Shown piece after piece: positions 25,844 through 33,980 of a stretch of 64,000 bases of DNA; position 1 is the stretch's first letter; each line of letters begins with the position of its first letter. The DNA is from Mariniphaga anaerophila (GTDB taxonomy: Bacteria; Bacteroidota; Bacteroidia; Bacteroidales; Prolixibacteraceae): assembly GCF_900129025.1 (NCBI RefSeq), contig NZ_FQUM01000006.1:186001-250000 (forward strand), in the 5' to 3' direction. A program made the translations under genes and the position numbers. The notes under the pieces were generated by a model that was given only the letters and a program-made list of their open reading frames with translations, was not told the DNA's origin and did not search any database.

Positions 25844-27073
25844 ATGCCAGAAGTTTCAGAAAGAGGATTGGCCATGCCAAATTCACCAATACGAAAGTTG
25901 GCTCCGCTGGCAAACAAAGCCAAAGCGCGGGGAGTGAAAGTTTACTACCTAAATATCGGTCAGCCCGATTTACCCACCCCGCCTGAAGCGTTGGCAGCGA
26001 TTAAAAATATCGACAGGACAGTTTTAGAATATACACCCAGTGAGGGAATTCGCTCGCTTCGTGAAAAGCTGGCGAAATATTACCAAAAGTTCAACATTAG
26101 TGTTGATGCGGATGATATTATTATTACTACCGGAGGCAGCGAAGCTGTTACTTTTGCGTTTATGAGTTGCCTTGACCCGGGCGACGAAATAATTGTGCCC
26201 GAACCGGCATACGCCAATTACGAGGCTTTCGCCATTGTGGCGGGTGCGGTAATTAAGTCAATTGCAGCCAGCATCGAAGACGGGTTTGCACTACCGCCAA
26301 TCGAAGAGTTTGAGAAACTCATTACACCCAAAACAAAGGGAATAATGATTTGCAACCCGAACAACCCTACCGGATATCTGTACACTCGCGAGGAGATGAA
26401 CAAAATTCGGGATTTGGTAAAAAAGCACGACTTATACCTTTTCTCTGATGAGGTGTACCGCGAGTTTTGCTATACCGGTTCGCCTTACATTTCTGCTTTT
26501 CATTTGGATGGCATTGAGCAGAATGTGGTTCTTATTGATTCTGTTTCGAAACGGTACAGCGAATGCGGGCTGCGAATCGGGGCACTTATCACAAAAAACA
26601 AAGATGTAGAACGGAATGTAATGAAGTTTTGCCAGGCTCGTTTGAGCCCGCCGCTGATTGGTCAAATTGCTGCCGAAGCATCGCTTGATGCCGATCCGGA
26701 ATATATGCTGAACAACTACAATGAATATGTGAATCGCCGAAAATTTCTTATTGACGGACTGAACCGCATTAATGGGGTTTATTCGCCTATTCCAATGGGA
26801 GCTTTTTACACGGTTGCCCGCCTGCCGGTTGATAATGCCGATGATTTCTGTGCGTGGTTACTTTCGGATTTCACCTACGATAATCAGACCCTGTTTCTGG
26901 CTCCGGCCTCGGGTTTTTACACTGCTTCCGACAAAGGAATGGATGAAGTGCGAATTGCTTATGTGCTGAAAAAAGAAGACCTGGCTGTTTGCCTGAAAAT
27001 TCTGGAAGAAGCATTGAAGGTTTATCCGGGAAGCAAAGTAAGAAAGGAAATTTCAATGAAAGAACCGGTTTAG
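25844..27073 (+). CDS. class I/II PLP-dependent aminotransferase
   Basis: 409 aa from the ATG at 25844; upstream in-frame codons from 25769 cross the promoter. Fold-type I aminotransferase of the aspartate-aminotransferase-like group: NIGQPDLPTPPEA near 40, TTGGSEAV, CNPNNPTGYLYT, SDEVYREF, and the Schiff-base lysine in DSVSKRYSECGLRIG. Its N-terminal SERGLAMPNSPIRKL is common in Bacteroidota homologues. The amino donor and acceptor are not decidable; the position next to dapL, dapF and lysA hints at amino-acid synthesis, but it is separated from them by a bidirectional terminator. Confidence 0.9.
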   Translation: MPEVSERGLAMPNSPIRKLAPLANKAKARGVKVYYLNIGQPDLPTPPEALAAIKNIDRTVLEYTPSEGIRSLREKLAKYYQKFNISVDADDIIITTGGSEAVTFAFMSCLDPGDEIIVPEPAYANYEAFAIVAGAVIKSIAASIEDGFALPPIEEFEKLITPKTKGIMICNPNNPTGYLYTREEMNKIRDLVKKHDLYLFSDEVYREFCYTGSPYISAFHLDGIEQNVVLIDSVSKRYSECGLRIGALITKNKDVERNVMKFCQARLSPPLIGQIAAEASLDADPEYMLNNYNEYVNRRKFLIDGLNRINGVYSPIPMGAFYTVARLPVDNADDFCAWLLSDFTYDNQTLFLAPASGFYTASDKGMDEVRIAYVLKKEDLAVCLKILEEALKVYPGSKVRKEISMKEPV

Positions 27074-27094
27074 CTTTTGGTTCTTCAACATCAT

Positions 27095-27133
27095 AAAAAA
27101 ATCCGGCTTGATAATTTCAAGCCGGATTTTTTT
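27095..27133 (+). terminator. bidirectional terminator between the aminotransferase gene and dapL
   Basis: Perfect 17-bp stem, seven A then TCCGGCTTGA (27095-27111) against its complement (27117-27133), 5-nt loop. A-tract and T-tract flank both sides, so it serves the plus-strand aminotransferase and minus-strand dapL. Confidence 0.92.
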
Positions 27134-27158
27134 ATCACCCCCTGAAAACGGGGAAAAA

Positions 27159-28385
27159 CTACTTCAGATTTTTAATCCGTTCCATGGCTTCAATGGTATT
27201 TGCACGGTCGGCAAATGCTGAAAACCGGAAATATCCTTCTCCTGCAGGACCGAATCCCGAACCGGGAGTACCTACAACATTGGCTTCGTTCAGTACTTTA
27301 TCAAAGAAGTCCCAGGAGCTCATTCCGTTTTTGGTTTTTACCCAAATGTAGGGAGCATTTACGCCGCCAAAAACTTCGTACCCTGCTTCAATCAGGCTTT
27401 CTTTCATAATTTTTGCATTTTCGAGATAGTATGCAATTTCTTCGGCTACTTCTTTTTGGCCTTCCTCGGAGTAAACGGCCGCAGCAGCTTTTTGTACCGG
27501 GTACGAAACACCGTTAAATTTAGTGGACTGGCGACGGTTCCATAAAGGTTTCACGTCATGAGCGTTCCCTTCTGAATCGTAAGCTTTTAGTCCTTCCGGA
27601 ATTACTGTAAAAGCGCACCGGGTACCTGTAAATCCGGCAGTTTTTGAAAAACTACGGAATTCAATAGCCACATCCAAAGCACCTTCAATTTCGTATATGG
27701 AATGCGGAATACCTTCTTCAGTAATAAACGCTTCGTAAGCCGCATCGTACAAAATAATGCTTTTGTTTTTGCGGGCGTAATCCACCCATTTTTTCAATTC
27801 CTCTTTTGAAGCTACCGTACCGGTTGGATTGTTCGGATAGCACAGAAAAATGAGGTCGGGTGTTTCCGAAGGCAGGTCAGGAATAAACCCATTATCGCTG
27901 GTACAGGGCATGTAAATAATTCCGTCGTAATGTCCGGAATCGTAACTCCCCGTTTTTCCGGACATAACGGTAGTATCGGCATAAACCGGGTAAACCGGGT
28001 CGCAAATAGCAATTTTGTTATCGTTTCCGAAAATTTCCTGAATGTTTCCGGTATCGCATTTCGAACCGTCCGAAATAAAAATGTCATCTGCAGAAATATT
28101 CACGCCCCTGTTCTGGTATGCATTTTTCGCAATCACTTCACGCAGGAAAGCGTACCCCTGTTCCGGACCGTATCCTTTAAAGGTTTCTGCTTTTGCCATT
28201 TCATCTACCCCTTCGTGAAATGCTTTTACCACGGTGGGAACCAACGGCTGGGTAACATCGCCAATACCCATTTTAATAACTTTTTTGTCAGGGTTGGCAG
28301 CCACAAATTCGTTTACCCTTCTTCCAATTTCAGGGAAAAGGTACCCCGCCTGTAGTTTTAGATAGTTCTCGTTAATTTTTGCCAT
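27159..28385 (-). CDS. dapL: LL-diaminopimelate aminotransferase DapL
   Basis: 408 aa. Converts tetrahydrodipicolinate directly to LL-diaminopimelate using glutamate, bypassing the succinylase/acetylase steps. The DapL signature is clear: [14 protein letters not shown] at the N-terminus, [38 protein letters not shown], and the PLP lysine Lys248 in [15 protein letters not shown]. Length is that of characterised enzymes (about 410). Divergent from dapF with 135 bp between, so this is a local lysine/peptidoglycan cluster. Confidence 0.95.
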   Translation of the reverse strand: MAKINENYLKLQAGYLFPEIGRRVNEFVAANPDKKVIKMGIGDVTQPLVPTVVKAFHEGVDEMAKAETFKGYGPEQGYAFLREVIAKNAYQNRGVNISADDIFISDGSKCDTGNIQEIFGNDNKIAICDPVYPVYADTTVMSGKTGSYDSGHYDGIIYMPCTSDNGFIPDLPSETPDLIFLCYPNNPTGTVASKEELKKWVDYARKNKSIILYDAAYEAFITEEGIPHSIYEIEGALDVAIEFRSFSKTAGFTGTRCAFTVIPEGLKAYDSEGNAHDVKPLWNRRQSTKFNGVSYPVQKAAAAVYSEEGQKEVAEEIAYYLENAKIMKESLIEAGYEVFGGVNAPYIWVKTKNGMSSWDFFDKVLNEANVVGTPGSGFGPAGEGYFRFSAFADRANTIEAMERIKNLK

Positions 28386-28423
28386 ACTATTTTTCTGTTA
28401 TTTGCTGTTCATTTTATCGTACA

Positions 28424-28431
28424 CAAAGTTA
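28424..28431 (-). promoter_or_regulatory. -7 element for dapL
   Basis: Minus-strand TAACTTTG (plus CAAAGTTA) matches TAnnTTTG exactly, 38 bp before the ATG. No clear -33 box was seen. Confidence 0.5.
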
Positions 28432-28493
28432 AAAATAAAATGATGAGCGGAGAATTCGTCGATATCTGCCCGAGAAAATTGACTGATGTTTAA

Positions 28494-28501
28494 TACTTTT
28501 G
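28494..28501 (+). promoter_or_regulatory. -7 element for dapF
   Basis: TACTTTTG matches TAnnTTTG exactly, 19 bp before the dapF ATG, so the mRNA leader would be about 13 nt. The -33 box is unclear. Confidence 0.5.
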
Positions 28502-28520
28502 TAAAACTAAATTTCAAGCT

Positions 28521-29381
28521 ATGCACAATTTTTTTGTTAAATCCCATGGTCTGGGTAACGACTATATTGTTTTGAATCAGGATGAAATAGGATTTGAACT
28601 GACTGAAGATGCAATCCGAAGAATTTGCGACGTTCATTTTGGCATTGGTTCCGACGGAATTTTGCTAAAAGTGCCTACTTTCCATGCCAACTTTGGGCTG
28701 CGTATTCTGAATCCTGATGGTTCGGAAGCCGAAAAAAGCGGCAACGGGTTACGCATTTTTGCAAAGTACTTGCATGATTATCAGTTCGCAAAATCCAGGA
28801 AATTTACCATTGAAACACCCGGGGGATTAGTGCAGGCAGAAATTATTAAAGAGAAAAACGGAAAAGCCAAAACAGTGAGGGTTGACATGGGGAAAGCCAT
28901 TTTTTCTTCTACAAAAATTCCGGTTAACTGCGAAAAAGAAGAATGTATCGATGAAACTCTTCATCTGGAATACCGTGATTACCCGGTGAATTGTGTGTCG
29001 ATGGGCAACCCGCATTGCGTAATTTTTACCGAGAATCTCGACGAAAAAGAAGTAAAAACATTTGGCCCGCAGATCGAAACCAACCCGTTTTTCCCGAACC
29101 GGATTAATGTTCAATTTGTAAAAGTAATTTCGCCTACCGAAGTGGAAGCCATGATATGGGAACGCGGTGCCGGCTGGACTTTGGCTTCGGGCAGCTCGTC
29201 GTGCGCAGTGGCTGCTGTTGCAGTAAAAAAAGGACTCGTACAGAAGTGCTTAACCGTAAAAATGCCGGGAGGAAGTTTGCAAATAGAAACCGACGAACAT
29301 TGGAACATGCGCATGACCGGTGAGGTAAGTGAAATTGCCAGCGGAGTATTAAGTCGCGAACTTTTGGCTGAACTGTCCTAA
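28521..29381 (+). CDS. dapF: diaminopimelate epimerase-like protein with Ser in place of both catalytic Cys
   Basis: 286 aa with the two-domain DapF fold: GLGNDYIVL at 11-18, GIGSDGILL at 41-49, NPDGSEAE at 64-71, GNPHCVIF, PNRINVQF and WERGAGWTLASG at 213-224. DapF normally uses two cysteines as acid and base, in CGNGxRC and ACGTG. Here they read KSGNGLRIF (Ser73, codon AGC) and LASGSSSC (Ser223, codon TCG). Neighbouring Cys228 is not at the catalytic position. The rest of the active-site frame is intact, so it is either a Ser/Ser subfamily, an enzyme of other specificity or a poor epimerase. It sits between dapL and lysA, which favours a role in meso-diaminopimelate formation. Confidence 0.85.
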   Translation: MHNFFVKSHGLGNDYIVLNQDEIGFELTEDAIRRICDVHFGIGSDGILLKVPTFHANFGLRILNPDGSEAEKSGNGLRIFAKYLHDYQFAKSRKFTIETPGGLVQAEIIKEKNGKAKTVRVDMGKAIFSSTKIPVNCEKEECIDETLHLEYRDYPVNCVSMGNPHCVIFTENLDEKEVKTFGPQIETNPFFPNRINVQFVKVISPTEVEAMIWERGAGWTLASGSSSCAVAAVAVKKGLVQKCLTVKMPGGSLQIETDEHWNMRMTGEVSEIASGVLSRELLAELS

Positions 29382-29460
29382 CCCCAAAGGATGTATTAAT
29401 TATCCACTAAATATACCGGCCCTTATTTAGAATTAATCCAAGAAGTTAAACCGAAAGTGG

Positions 29461-29468
29461 TACATTTG
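29461..29468 (+). promoter_or_regulatory. -7 element for lysA
   Basis: TACATTTG matches TAnnTTTG exactly and is 26 bp before the lysA ATG. No good -33 match; co-transcription from dapF is also possible. Confidence 0.45.
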
Positions 29469-29494
29469 TCTGTAATAAAAAGAATCTATACTGT

Positions 29495-30760
29495 ATGGCA
29501 ACGAAAAGTATTCCTTTCTCTAAAGAAGAGATCGAAAAAATAATTGAAAAATTCCCCACTCCTTTTCACATATACGACGAAAAGGCGATTCGCGAAAATG
29601 CCCGCAGGTTTAAAAAGGCGTTTGAGTGGAACGAGGGATTTAAAGAGTACTTTGCCATAAAAGCCACTCCCAACCCCTATTTGATGAAAATATTGCGGGA
29701 AGAAGGCTTCGGTATTGATTGCAGTTCCGAGGCTGAACTGGAACTGGCGAAAAAAGTAGGAATGAGTGGAGAAGAGATTATGCTCACCTCCAACGATACG
29801 CCGGCATCGGAATTCAGTGCAGCGAAAGATTTGGGAGCAATTATTAATCTCGACGATATTTCGCACATCGAATACCTCGAAAAGAATGTAGGCCTGCCCG
29901 AAACCATTTGTATGCGCTACAATCCGGGAAACCTGAAAAAAGGGAACCTGATAATCGGACGCCCCGAGGAAGCCAAGTATGGTTTCACCCGCGATCAGAT
30001 AATTGAAGGGTACCGCATTCTGAAAAACAAAGGCGTTAAAAAGTTTGGTATTCATACCATGGTTGCATCCAACGAGCTGGATCCCGACTATTTTATTGAA
30101 ACAGCCGAAATTCTTTTTAGCCTGATTGCGGAAGTGCACGAAAAGGCAGGAGTAAAAATAAGCTTTGCCAATTTGGGTGGAGGCGTCGGAATTCCCTACA
30201 AACCTGAAGAAAAAGCCGTGGATCTGGAATATGTAAGCGCCGGAATACAAAAACTGTACAAACAGAAAATTGCAGGAAACGGACTTGCCCCGCTAAAATT
30301 ATTTTTTGAGCTGGGCAGGGCAATCACCGGACCCTACGGATATTTGGTGGCAAAAGTGCTGCACATTAAAAAAACCTACAAGCAGTTTGCAGGCCTCGAT
30401 GCCAGCATGGTTAACCTGATGCGTCCGGGAATGTACGGAGCTTATCATCATATTACTGTGGTAGGGAAAGAAAGCGAACCGCACAATCAAAAATACGATG
30501 TAACCGGGTCGCTCTGCGAAAACAACGATAAATTTGCGATAGATCGTATGCTGCCGGAAGTTGAGCCGGGAGATATTGTCGTCATTCACGACGCCGGAGC
30601 TCACGGACATGCCATGGGATTTAACTACAATGGCAAACTAAAATCGGCAGAACTGTTGTTGCGCGAAAACGGAGAGGTGGTTCAAATCCGCCGAGCCGAA
30701 ACAATAGAGGATTATTTTGCAACCCTCGACTTTAGCGGATTAAAAGATTTTGAAGTTTAA
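29495..30760 (+). CDS. lysA: diaminopimelate decarboxylase-type PLP enzyme (LysA subfamily)
   Basis: 421 aa fold-type III decarboxylase. The PLP lysine is Lys56 in YFAIKATPNP. Further signatures: GIDCSSEAEL, NLGGGVGIPY, ELGRAITG, MRPGMYGAYHHI, GSLCENNDKFA and HDAGAHGHAMGFNYNGKL. LysA decarboxylates meso-diaminopimelate to lysine. Classical LysA reads HIGSQ and CESGD where this protein has HTMVASNE and CENNDKFA, and DAGAH in place of DAGAY, so it belongs to a distinct LysA-like group that I recall from some Firmicutes and Bacteroidota. Lies 113 bp after the unusual dapF and ends at a terminator. Confidence 0.85.
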   Translation: MATKSIPFSKEEIEKIIEKFPTPFHIYDEKAIRENARRFKKAFEWNEGFKEYFAIKATPNPYLMKILREEGFGIDCSSEAELELAKKVGMSGEEIMLTSNDTPASEFSAAKDLGAIINLDDISHIEYLEKNVGLPETICMRYNPGNLKKGNLIIGRPEEAKYGFTRDQIIEGYRILKNKGVKKFGIHTMVASNELDPDYFIETAEILFSLIAEVHEKAGVKISFANLGGGVGIPYKPEEKAVDLEYVSAGIQKLYKQKIAGNGLAPLKLFFELGRAITGPYGYLVAKVLHIKKTYKQFAGLDASMVNLMRPGMYGAYHHITVVGKESEPHNQKYDVTGSLCENNDKFAIDRMLPEVEPGDIVVIHDAGAHGHAMGFNYNGKLKSAELLLRENGEVVQIRRAETIEDYFATLDFSGLKDFEV

Positions 30761-30785
30761 AAATCAAACGAAATAAATTCAAACC

Positions 30786-30813
30786 GGCCGGGGACTTTAA
30801 CCCGGCCTTTTTT
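30786..30813 (+). terminator. rho-independent terminator after lysA
   Basis: GGCCGGG (30786-30792) pairs with CCCGGCC (30801-30807), 8-nt loop, followed by six T. Only 14 bp precede the glycosyltransferase ATG. Confidence 0.85.
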
Positions 30814-30826
30814 GTAATTTCGGGCT

Positions 30827-31951
30827 ATGAAAATAGGGTTTGACGCCAAGCGGGCATTTCTCAATTCTTCGGGTCTGGGTAACTACAGCCGGAACACGTT
30901 GAATGCACTTCACAGTTTTTTTGCGGAGAACGAATACGTTTTATTCACTCCCGAAGTGAAAAGCAATCTGTTCGATAATTATCAGCGCTTTAAGGTAGTA
31001 TCTCCCCAAAGTCAACTGGCAAAAAAAATGAAGTCGCTGTGGCGCAGTTTGTTTCTGGTGCCGCATTTAAAAAAGCATGAAGTGGATCTGTTTCACGGGC
31101 TGAGTAACGAACTGCCCAAAGGAATTCACACCAGCGGAATTCCTTCGGTGGTAACCATTCACGACCTTATTTTTATGCGCTACCCCGAATTCTACAAAGC
31201 CATCGATTGTAAAATATATTTCAAAAAAGTTAAATATGCCTGCCACGCAGCTGATAGAATTATTGCCATCAGCAAGCAGACAAAACATGACATTGAAACC
31301 TTTTTCCACATTCCGTCAGAGAAAATTGAGCTGATATATCAGCCGGTGGCCCCGGCTTTTTTCGAAGAGAAAAACACTTCAGAAGTTTTAAAAAAGTATC
31401 ATCTTCCCGAAAGGTTTATTCTGGCAGTTGGAACGCTGGAGCGCAGGAAAAACCAACAGGCATTGTTACAGGCTGTTTATTCGGCAAAAATTAAAACTCC
31501 GGTAGTTTTTGTGGGAAAACAAACTTCTTCTTACATGACCGGAATCAGCCAGATCATAAAAGAAAACGAAATGGACGACCAGGTAAAATTTCTGAACAAC
31601 GTTCCGGAGCCTGATTTGGCTGCTCTTTACCAGTCAGCCCTATTTTCGGTTTACATTTCGGTTTTCGAAGGATTTGGACTGCCTGTAATTGAATCCATGG
31701 CCAGCGGCTGCCCGGTAATTACCTCCAGCGTTTCGGTTTTACCAGAAACTGCCGGAGATGCAGCTCTTTTGTGCGACCCTGCCAACATCGAAGAAATTGC
31801 CGAAAAACTGTTAATGCTGGAAACCAACGAGCAGCTCAGAACAACATTAAAACAAAAAGGAATCAGGCGCGCAGAAGAGTTTCACCCGGAAAACTACGCC
31901 AAGAAGCTGACTTCTTTGTACACCAAAATTTTAACAGAAACAAATGCATAA
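30827..31951 (+). CDS. GT4-type glycosyltransferase
   Basis: 374 aa GT-B fold transferase. N-terminal half opens with MKIGFDAKRAFLNSSGLGNYSR, here GLGNYSR being the typical acceptor-side glycine loop; the C-terminal donor half has AVGTLERRKN (about 200) and the EFGFxxP-like motif VFEGFGLPVIESMASGCPVI (about 280-300) that binds the nucleotide sugar. Acceptor and donor are unknown. It overlaps tsaC by 8 bp, so they are co-transcribed. No other polysaccharide genes are adjacent, which suggests a cell-wall or storage-glycan role rather than a capsule locus. Confidence 0.88.
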   Translation: MKIGFDAKRAFLNSSGLGNYSRNTLNALHSFFAENEYVLFTPEVKSNLFDNYQRFKVVSPQSQLAKKMKSLWRSLFLVPHLKKHEVDLFHGLSNELPKGIHTSGIPSVVTIHDLIFMRYPEFYKAIDCKIYFKKVKYACHAADRIIAISKQTKHDIETFFHIPSEKIELIYQPVAPAFFEEKNTSEVLKKYHLPERFILAVGTLERRKNQQALLQAVYSAKIKTPVVFVGKQTSSYMTGISQIIKENEMDDQVKFLNNVPEPDLAALYQSALFSVYISVFEGFGLPVIESMASGCPVITSSVSVLPETAGDAALLCDPANIEEIAEKLLMLETNEQLRTTLKQKGIRRAEEFHPENYAKKLTSLYTKILTETNA

Positions 31952-32507
31952 CGATCTGAAAAACGCAACGGAAGCTTTAAAAAAAGGCGGAATAATTCTT
32001 TACCCGACCGATACGATCTGGGGCATTGGTTGCGATGCCACAAACCCGGAAGCAGTAGCTCGCATTTACCAGATAAAAAAGAGAGAAGATTCCAAAAGCA
32101 TGCTGGTTTTAATGGAGAACCCTGCATTACTCGAACGTTATGTAAACGAAGTGCCTGAAATTGCCTGGGATCTGGTAGAAGTTAGCACCAAGCCGCTGAC
32201 GGTAATTTATCCCGGGGCAAAAAACCTGGCGCCCAACCTGGTTGCCGGCGACGGCAGTATCGGTATTCGTTTTACCAAAGAAGAGTTTACCGCAAAGCTT
32301 TTGCAACGGTTTCGCAGGCCCGTGGTTTCAACCTCGGCCAACATCAGTGGACAAAAATCTCCGGCTTTTTTCGACGAAATATCAGAAGAGATAAAAAGCC
32401 AGGTAGACTACATTGTTGAATACCGGCAAGATGACATCAATCCGGCTCAACCGTCCAGTATTATTAAACTCTGGCCCGGTGGCCGGATTGAAATCCTTCG
32501 CAAATAG
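31944..32507 (+). CDS. tsaC: L-threonylcarbamoyladenylate synthase (Sua5/YrdC/TsaC)
   Basis: 187 aa, single YrdC domain. Makes threonylcarbamoyl-AMP from threonine, bicarbonate and ATP for the t6A37 modification of tRNA. Signature segments are PTDTIWGIGCDA (about 21-32), KKREDSKSM (about 45-53), GIRFTKE and STSANISGQKSP (about 128-139). The short length (no Sua5 C-terminal domain) matches the TsaC form. The ATG at 31944 overlaps the glycosyltransferase stop. Confidence 0.93.
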   Translation: MHNDLKNATEALKKGGIILYPTDTIWGIGCDATNPEAVARIYQIKKREDSKSMLVLMENPALLERYVNEVPEIAWDLVEVSTKPLTVIYPGAKNLAPNLVAGDGSIGIRFTKEEFTAKLLQRFRRPVVSTSANISGQKSPAFFDEISEEIKSQVDYIVEYRQDDINPAQPSSIIKLWPGGRIEILRK

Positions 32508-32538
32508 CATTCAGCCGAAACTATACGGAACTGCTTTT

Positions 32539-33243
32539 TTAAAGTTTTGTTACGGTTCCCGAACCTAAAACCGAGGTGTCAATCTGCGGGTTACCAGCGT
32601 ATTTTACATTGCCCGAACCGGCAATTCTTGCTTTAAGTTTTTGGGAGGCATTTACTACACAGTTGCCCGAGCCGGCAATTGCAGCTTCTACGTTTTCTGC
32701 TTCAAACCTCTCTGCCCTCATGTTGCCTGAGCCCGAGATTGTAACCGACAAATCGTTGGTACTGCCGTTGCCAATGGTAATGTCTCCCGAACCTGAAACA
32801 GCAGCTTTAACGCGTTCTGAATCCAATTTTTTCAGCAAAATATCACCACTTCCGCTAACCGCCAGGTCGAGTATGCGCGACTTGATTTTTTGATCTGCTA
32901 CAATATCACCAGACCCAGAAACCGACAGTGCATTTATTTCGGGAACAGTTACAAAAATTTCAATTTTGCCTGCCTGAAAATTCTGTTTGAAAATATTGTT
33001 GGTTTTGAACCGCACAACAAGGCTTCGTCCTCTGACTTCTGTTATCAGCTGATCGAGAACAGACTGTTTGGCTACAATTTTTACGCTTTGTTTTTCGCCT
33101 TGCGTGAGGTAAAGATTTCCAGAAATGCGCAATGAAACTTCAGCGAAAGAAGGTACACTTCTTTCTTCGCCTTCGGCAAAAACGGTGTTTACCGCCAGTA
33201 ATCCAATCATTAAAATGGAGAGGAACAATTGTTTTTTCTTCAT
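32539..33243 (-). CDS. secreted DUF2807 (GIN-domain) protein
   Basis: 234 aa with a signal peptide (1-23). The body is a right-handed beta-helix of the putative autotransporter adhesin, head GIN domain type: the tripeptide GSG recurs with D, N or T after it (SGSGDI, SGSGNM, AGSGNC, AGSGNV, LGSGTV), each marking a turn. Function unproven; such proteins are common and often stress-induced in Bacteroidota. Single gene, convergent with tsaC (31 bp). No promoter element recognised upstream. Confidence 0.9.
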   Translation of the reverse strand: MKKKQLFLSILMIGLLAVNTVFAEGEERSVPSFAEVSLRISGNLYLTQGEKQSVKIVAKQSVLDQLITEVRGRSLVVRFKTNNIFKQNFQAGKIEIFVTVPEINALSVSGSGDIVADQKIKSRILDLAVSGSGDILLKKLDSERVKAAVSGSGDITIGNGSTNDLSVTISGSGNMRAERFEAENVEAAIAGSGNCVVNASQKLKARIAGSGNVKYAGNPQIDTSVLGSGTVTKL

Positions 33244-33357
33244 GGTAATTTTTTATAATCCTTTTTTTTGACACTATAGTTTAATAATGACGTATGATTT
33301 TAGCGGAAGTTGCATCCGAAGGAATTTTTTTTGAACAGAAGTATCGATTGTGACTTT

Positions 33358-33885
33358 CTAGTCGGTCAGTCCTTCGGGCAGTTTTAGCTGAATTGTCTTT
33401 TCCTGCTCATCGAAGTTCAGCAGAAAATCTTCGTTATACGGAACCAAAATTTCGTTCCCGTTGGCGTCAACCGTAAAAACAATATTCCCGGCGTAATCGT
33501 CAACATTTGTTATTTCCCCTATTTGTTCTCCGTTCTCGTCCGTTAAACGAAAATGAATAAACTGGGAAAGTGCAAGGTCGTTTTCCTCATCAATAATTTC
33601 GTTATTGAAAAGAAAAACCGGGCTGCCTACCAACCGGCGGGCATATTTTTCGGTATCTACCCATTTGAAGATAACCAGCGCTGTTTTGGCCGACTTAAAT
33701 CGAAATCCGTCTTCGTTGATGAAGAACGGCACAAGCAACCCGTCAATTTCCAGAAAAAACCGTTCGGATTCAGCTACCGACTCTTCAAATTCGGACTCAA
33801 ATTCGAAAACCAACTCGCCGTGTACACCGTGAGTTTTTCTGATGAAGCCAATTTTCTGGCAGTCGGATTTTGGTATCGTTTCCAT
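33358..33885 (-). CDS. rimM: ribosome maturation factor RimM
   Basis: 175 aa from the ATG at 33885 (METIPKSDCQ). 16S processing factor that binds S19 in the 30S head. N-terminal RimM barrel (IGFIRKTHGVHGELVF at about 11-26, shortened as KTHGVHGE) and C-terminal PRC-like barrel (VDDYAGNIVFTV, ILVPYNEDFLLNFD). The open frame starting at 33921 begins inside the terminator T-run and is rejected. Follows rpsP on the same strand, the ancestral rpsP-rimM order. Confidence 0.93.
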   Translation of the reverse strand: METIPKSDCQKIGFIRKTHGVHGELVFEFESEFEESVAESERFFLEIDGLLVPFFINEDGFRFKSAKTALVIFKWVDTEKYARRLVGSPVFLFNNEIIDEENDLALSQFIHFRLTDENGEQIGEITNVDDYAGNIVFTVDANGNEILVPYNEDFLLNFDEQEKTIQLKLPEGLTD

Positions 33886-33921
33886 TAAATGCAAATATAA
33901 GTAAATCAGGTTTTGGAACAT

Positions 33922-33953
33922 AAAAAAACCACCTGCCTTCTGAGCAGATGGTT
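33922..33953 (-). terminator. terminator/attenuator between rpsP and rimM
   Basis: On the minus strand AACCATCTGC pairs with GCAGGTGGTT (plus 33944-33953 and 33927-33936), one G-U pair and a 7-nt loop, followed by seven T (plus AAAAAAA 33922-33928). Confidence 0.8.
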
Positions 33954-33980
33954 CTTATTTTCTTTGTGAAAATTTCCTGA

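Noticed and set aside
29486-30250. 254-codon minus-strand frame opposite lysA
   Set aside because: Lies entirely within a convincing lysA gene with strong family motifs; the Phe/Cys-rich translation is typical of an antisense shadow.
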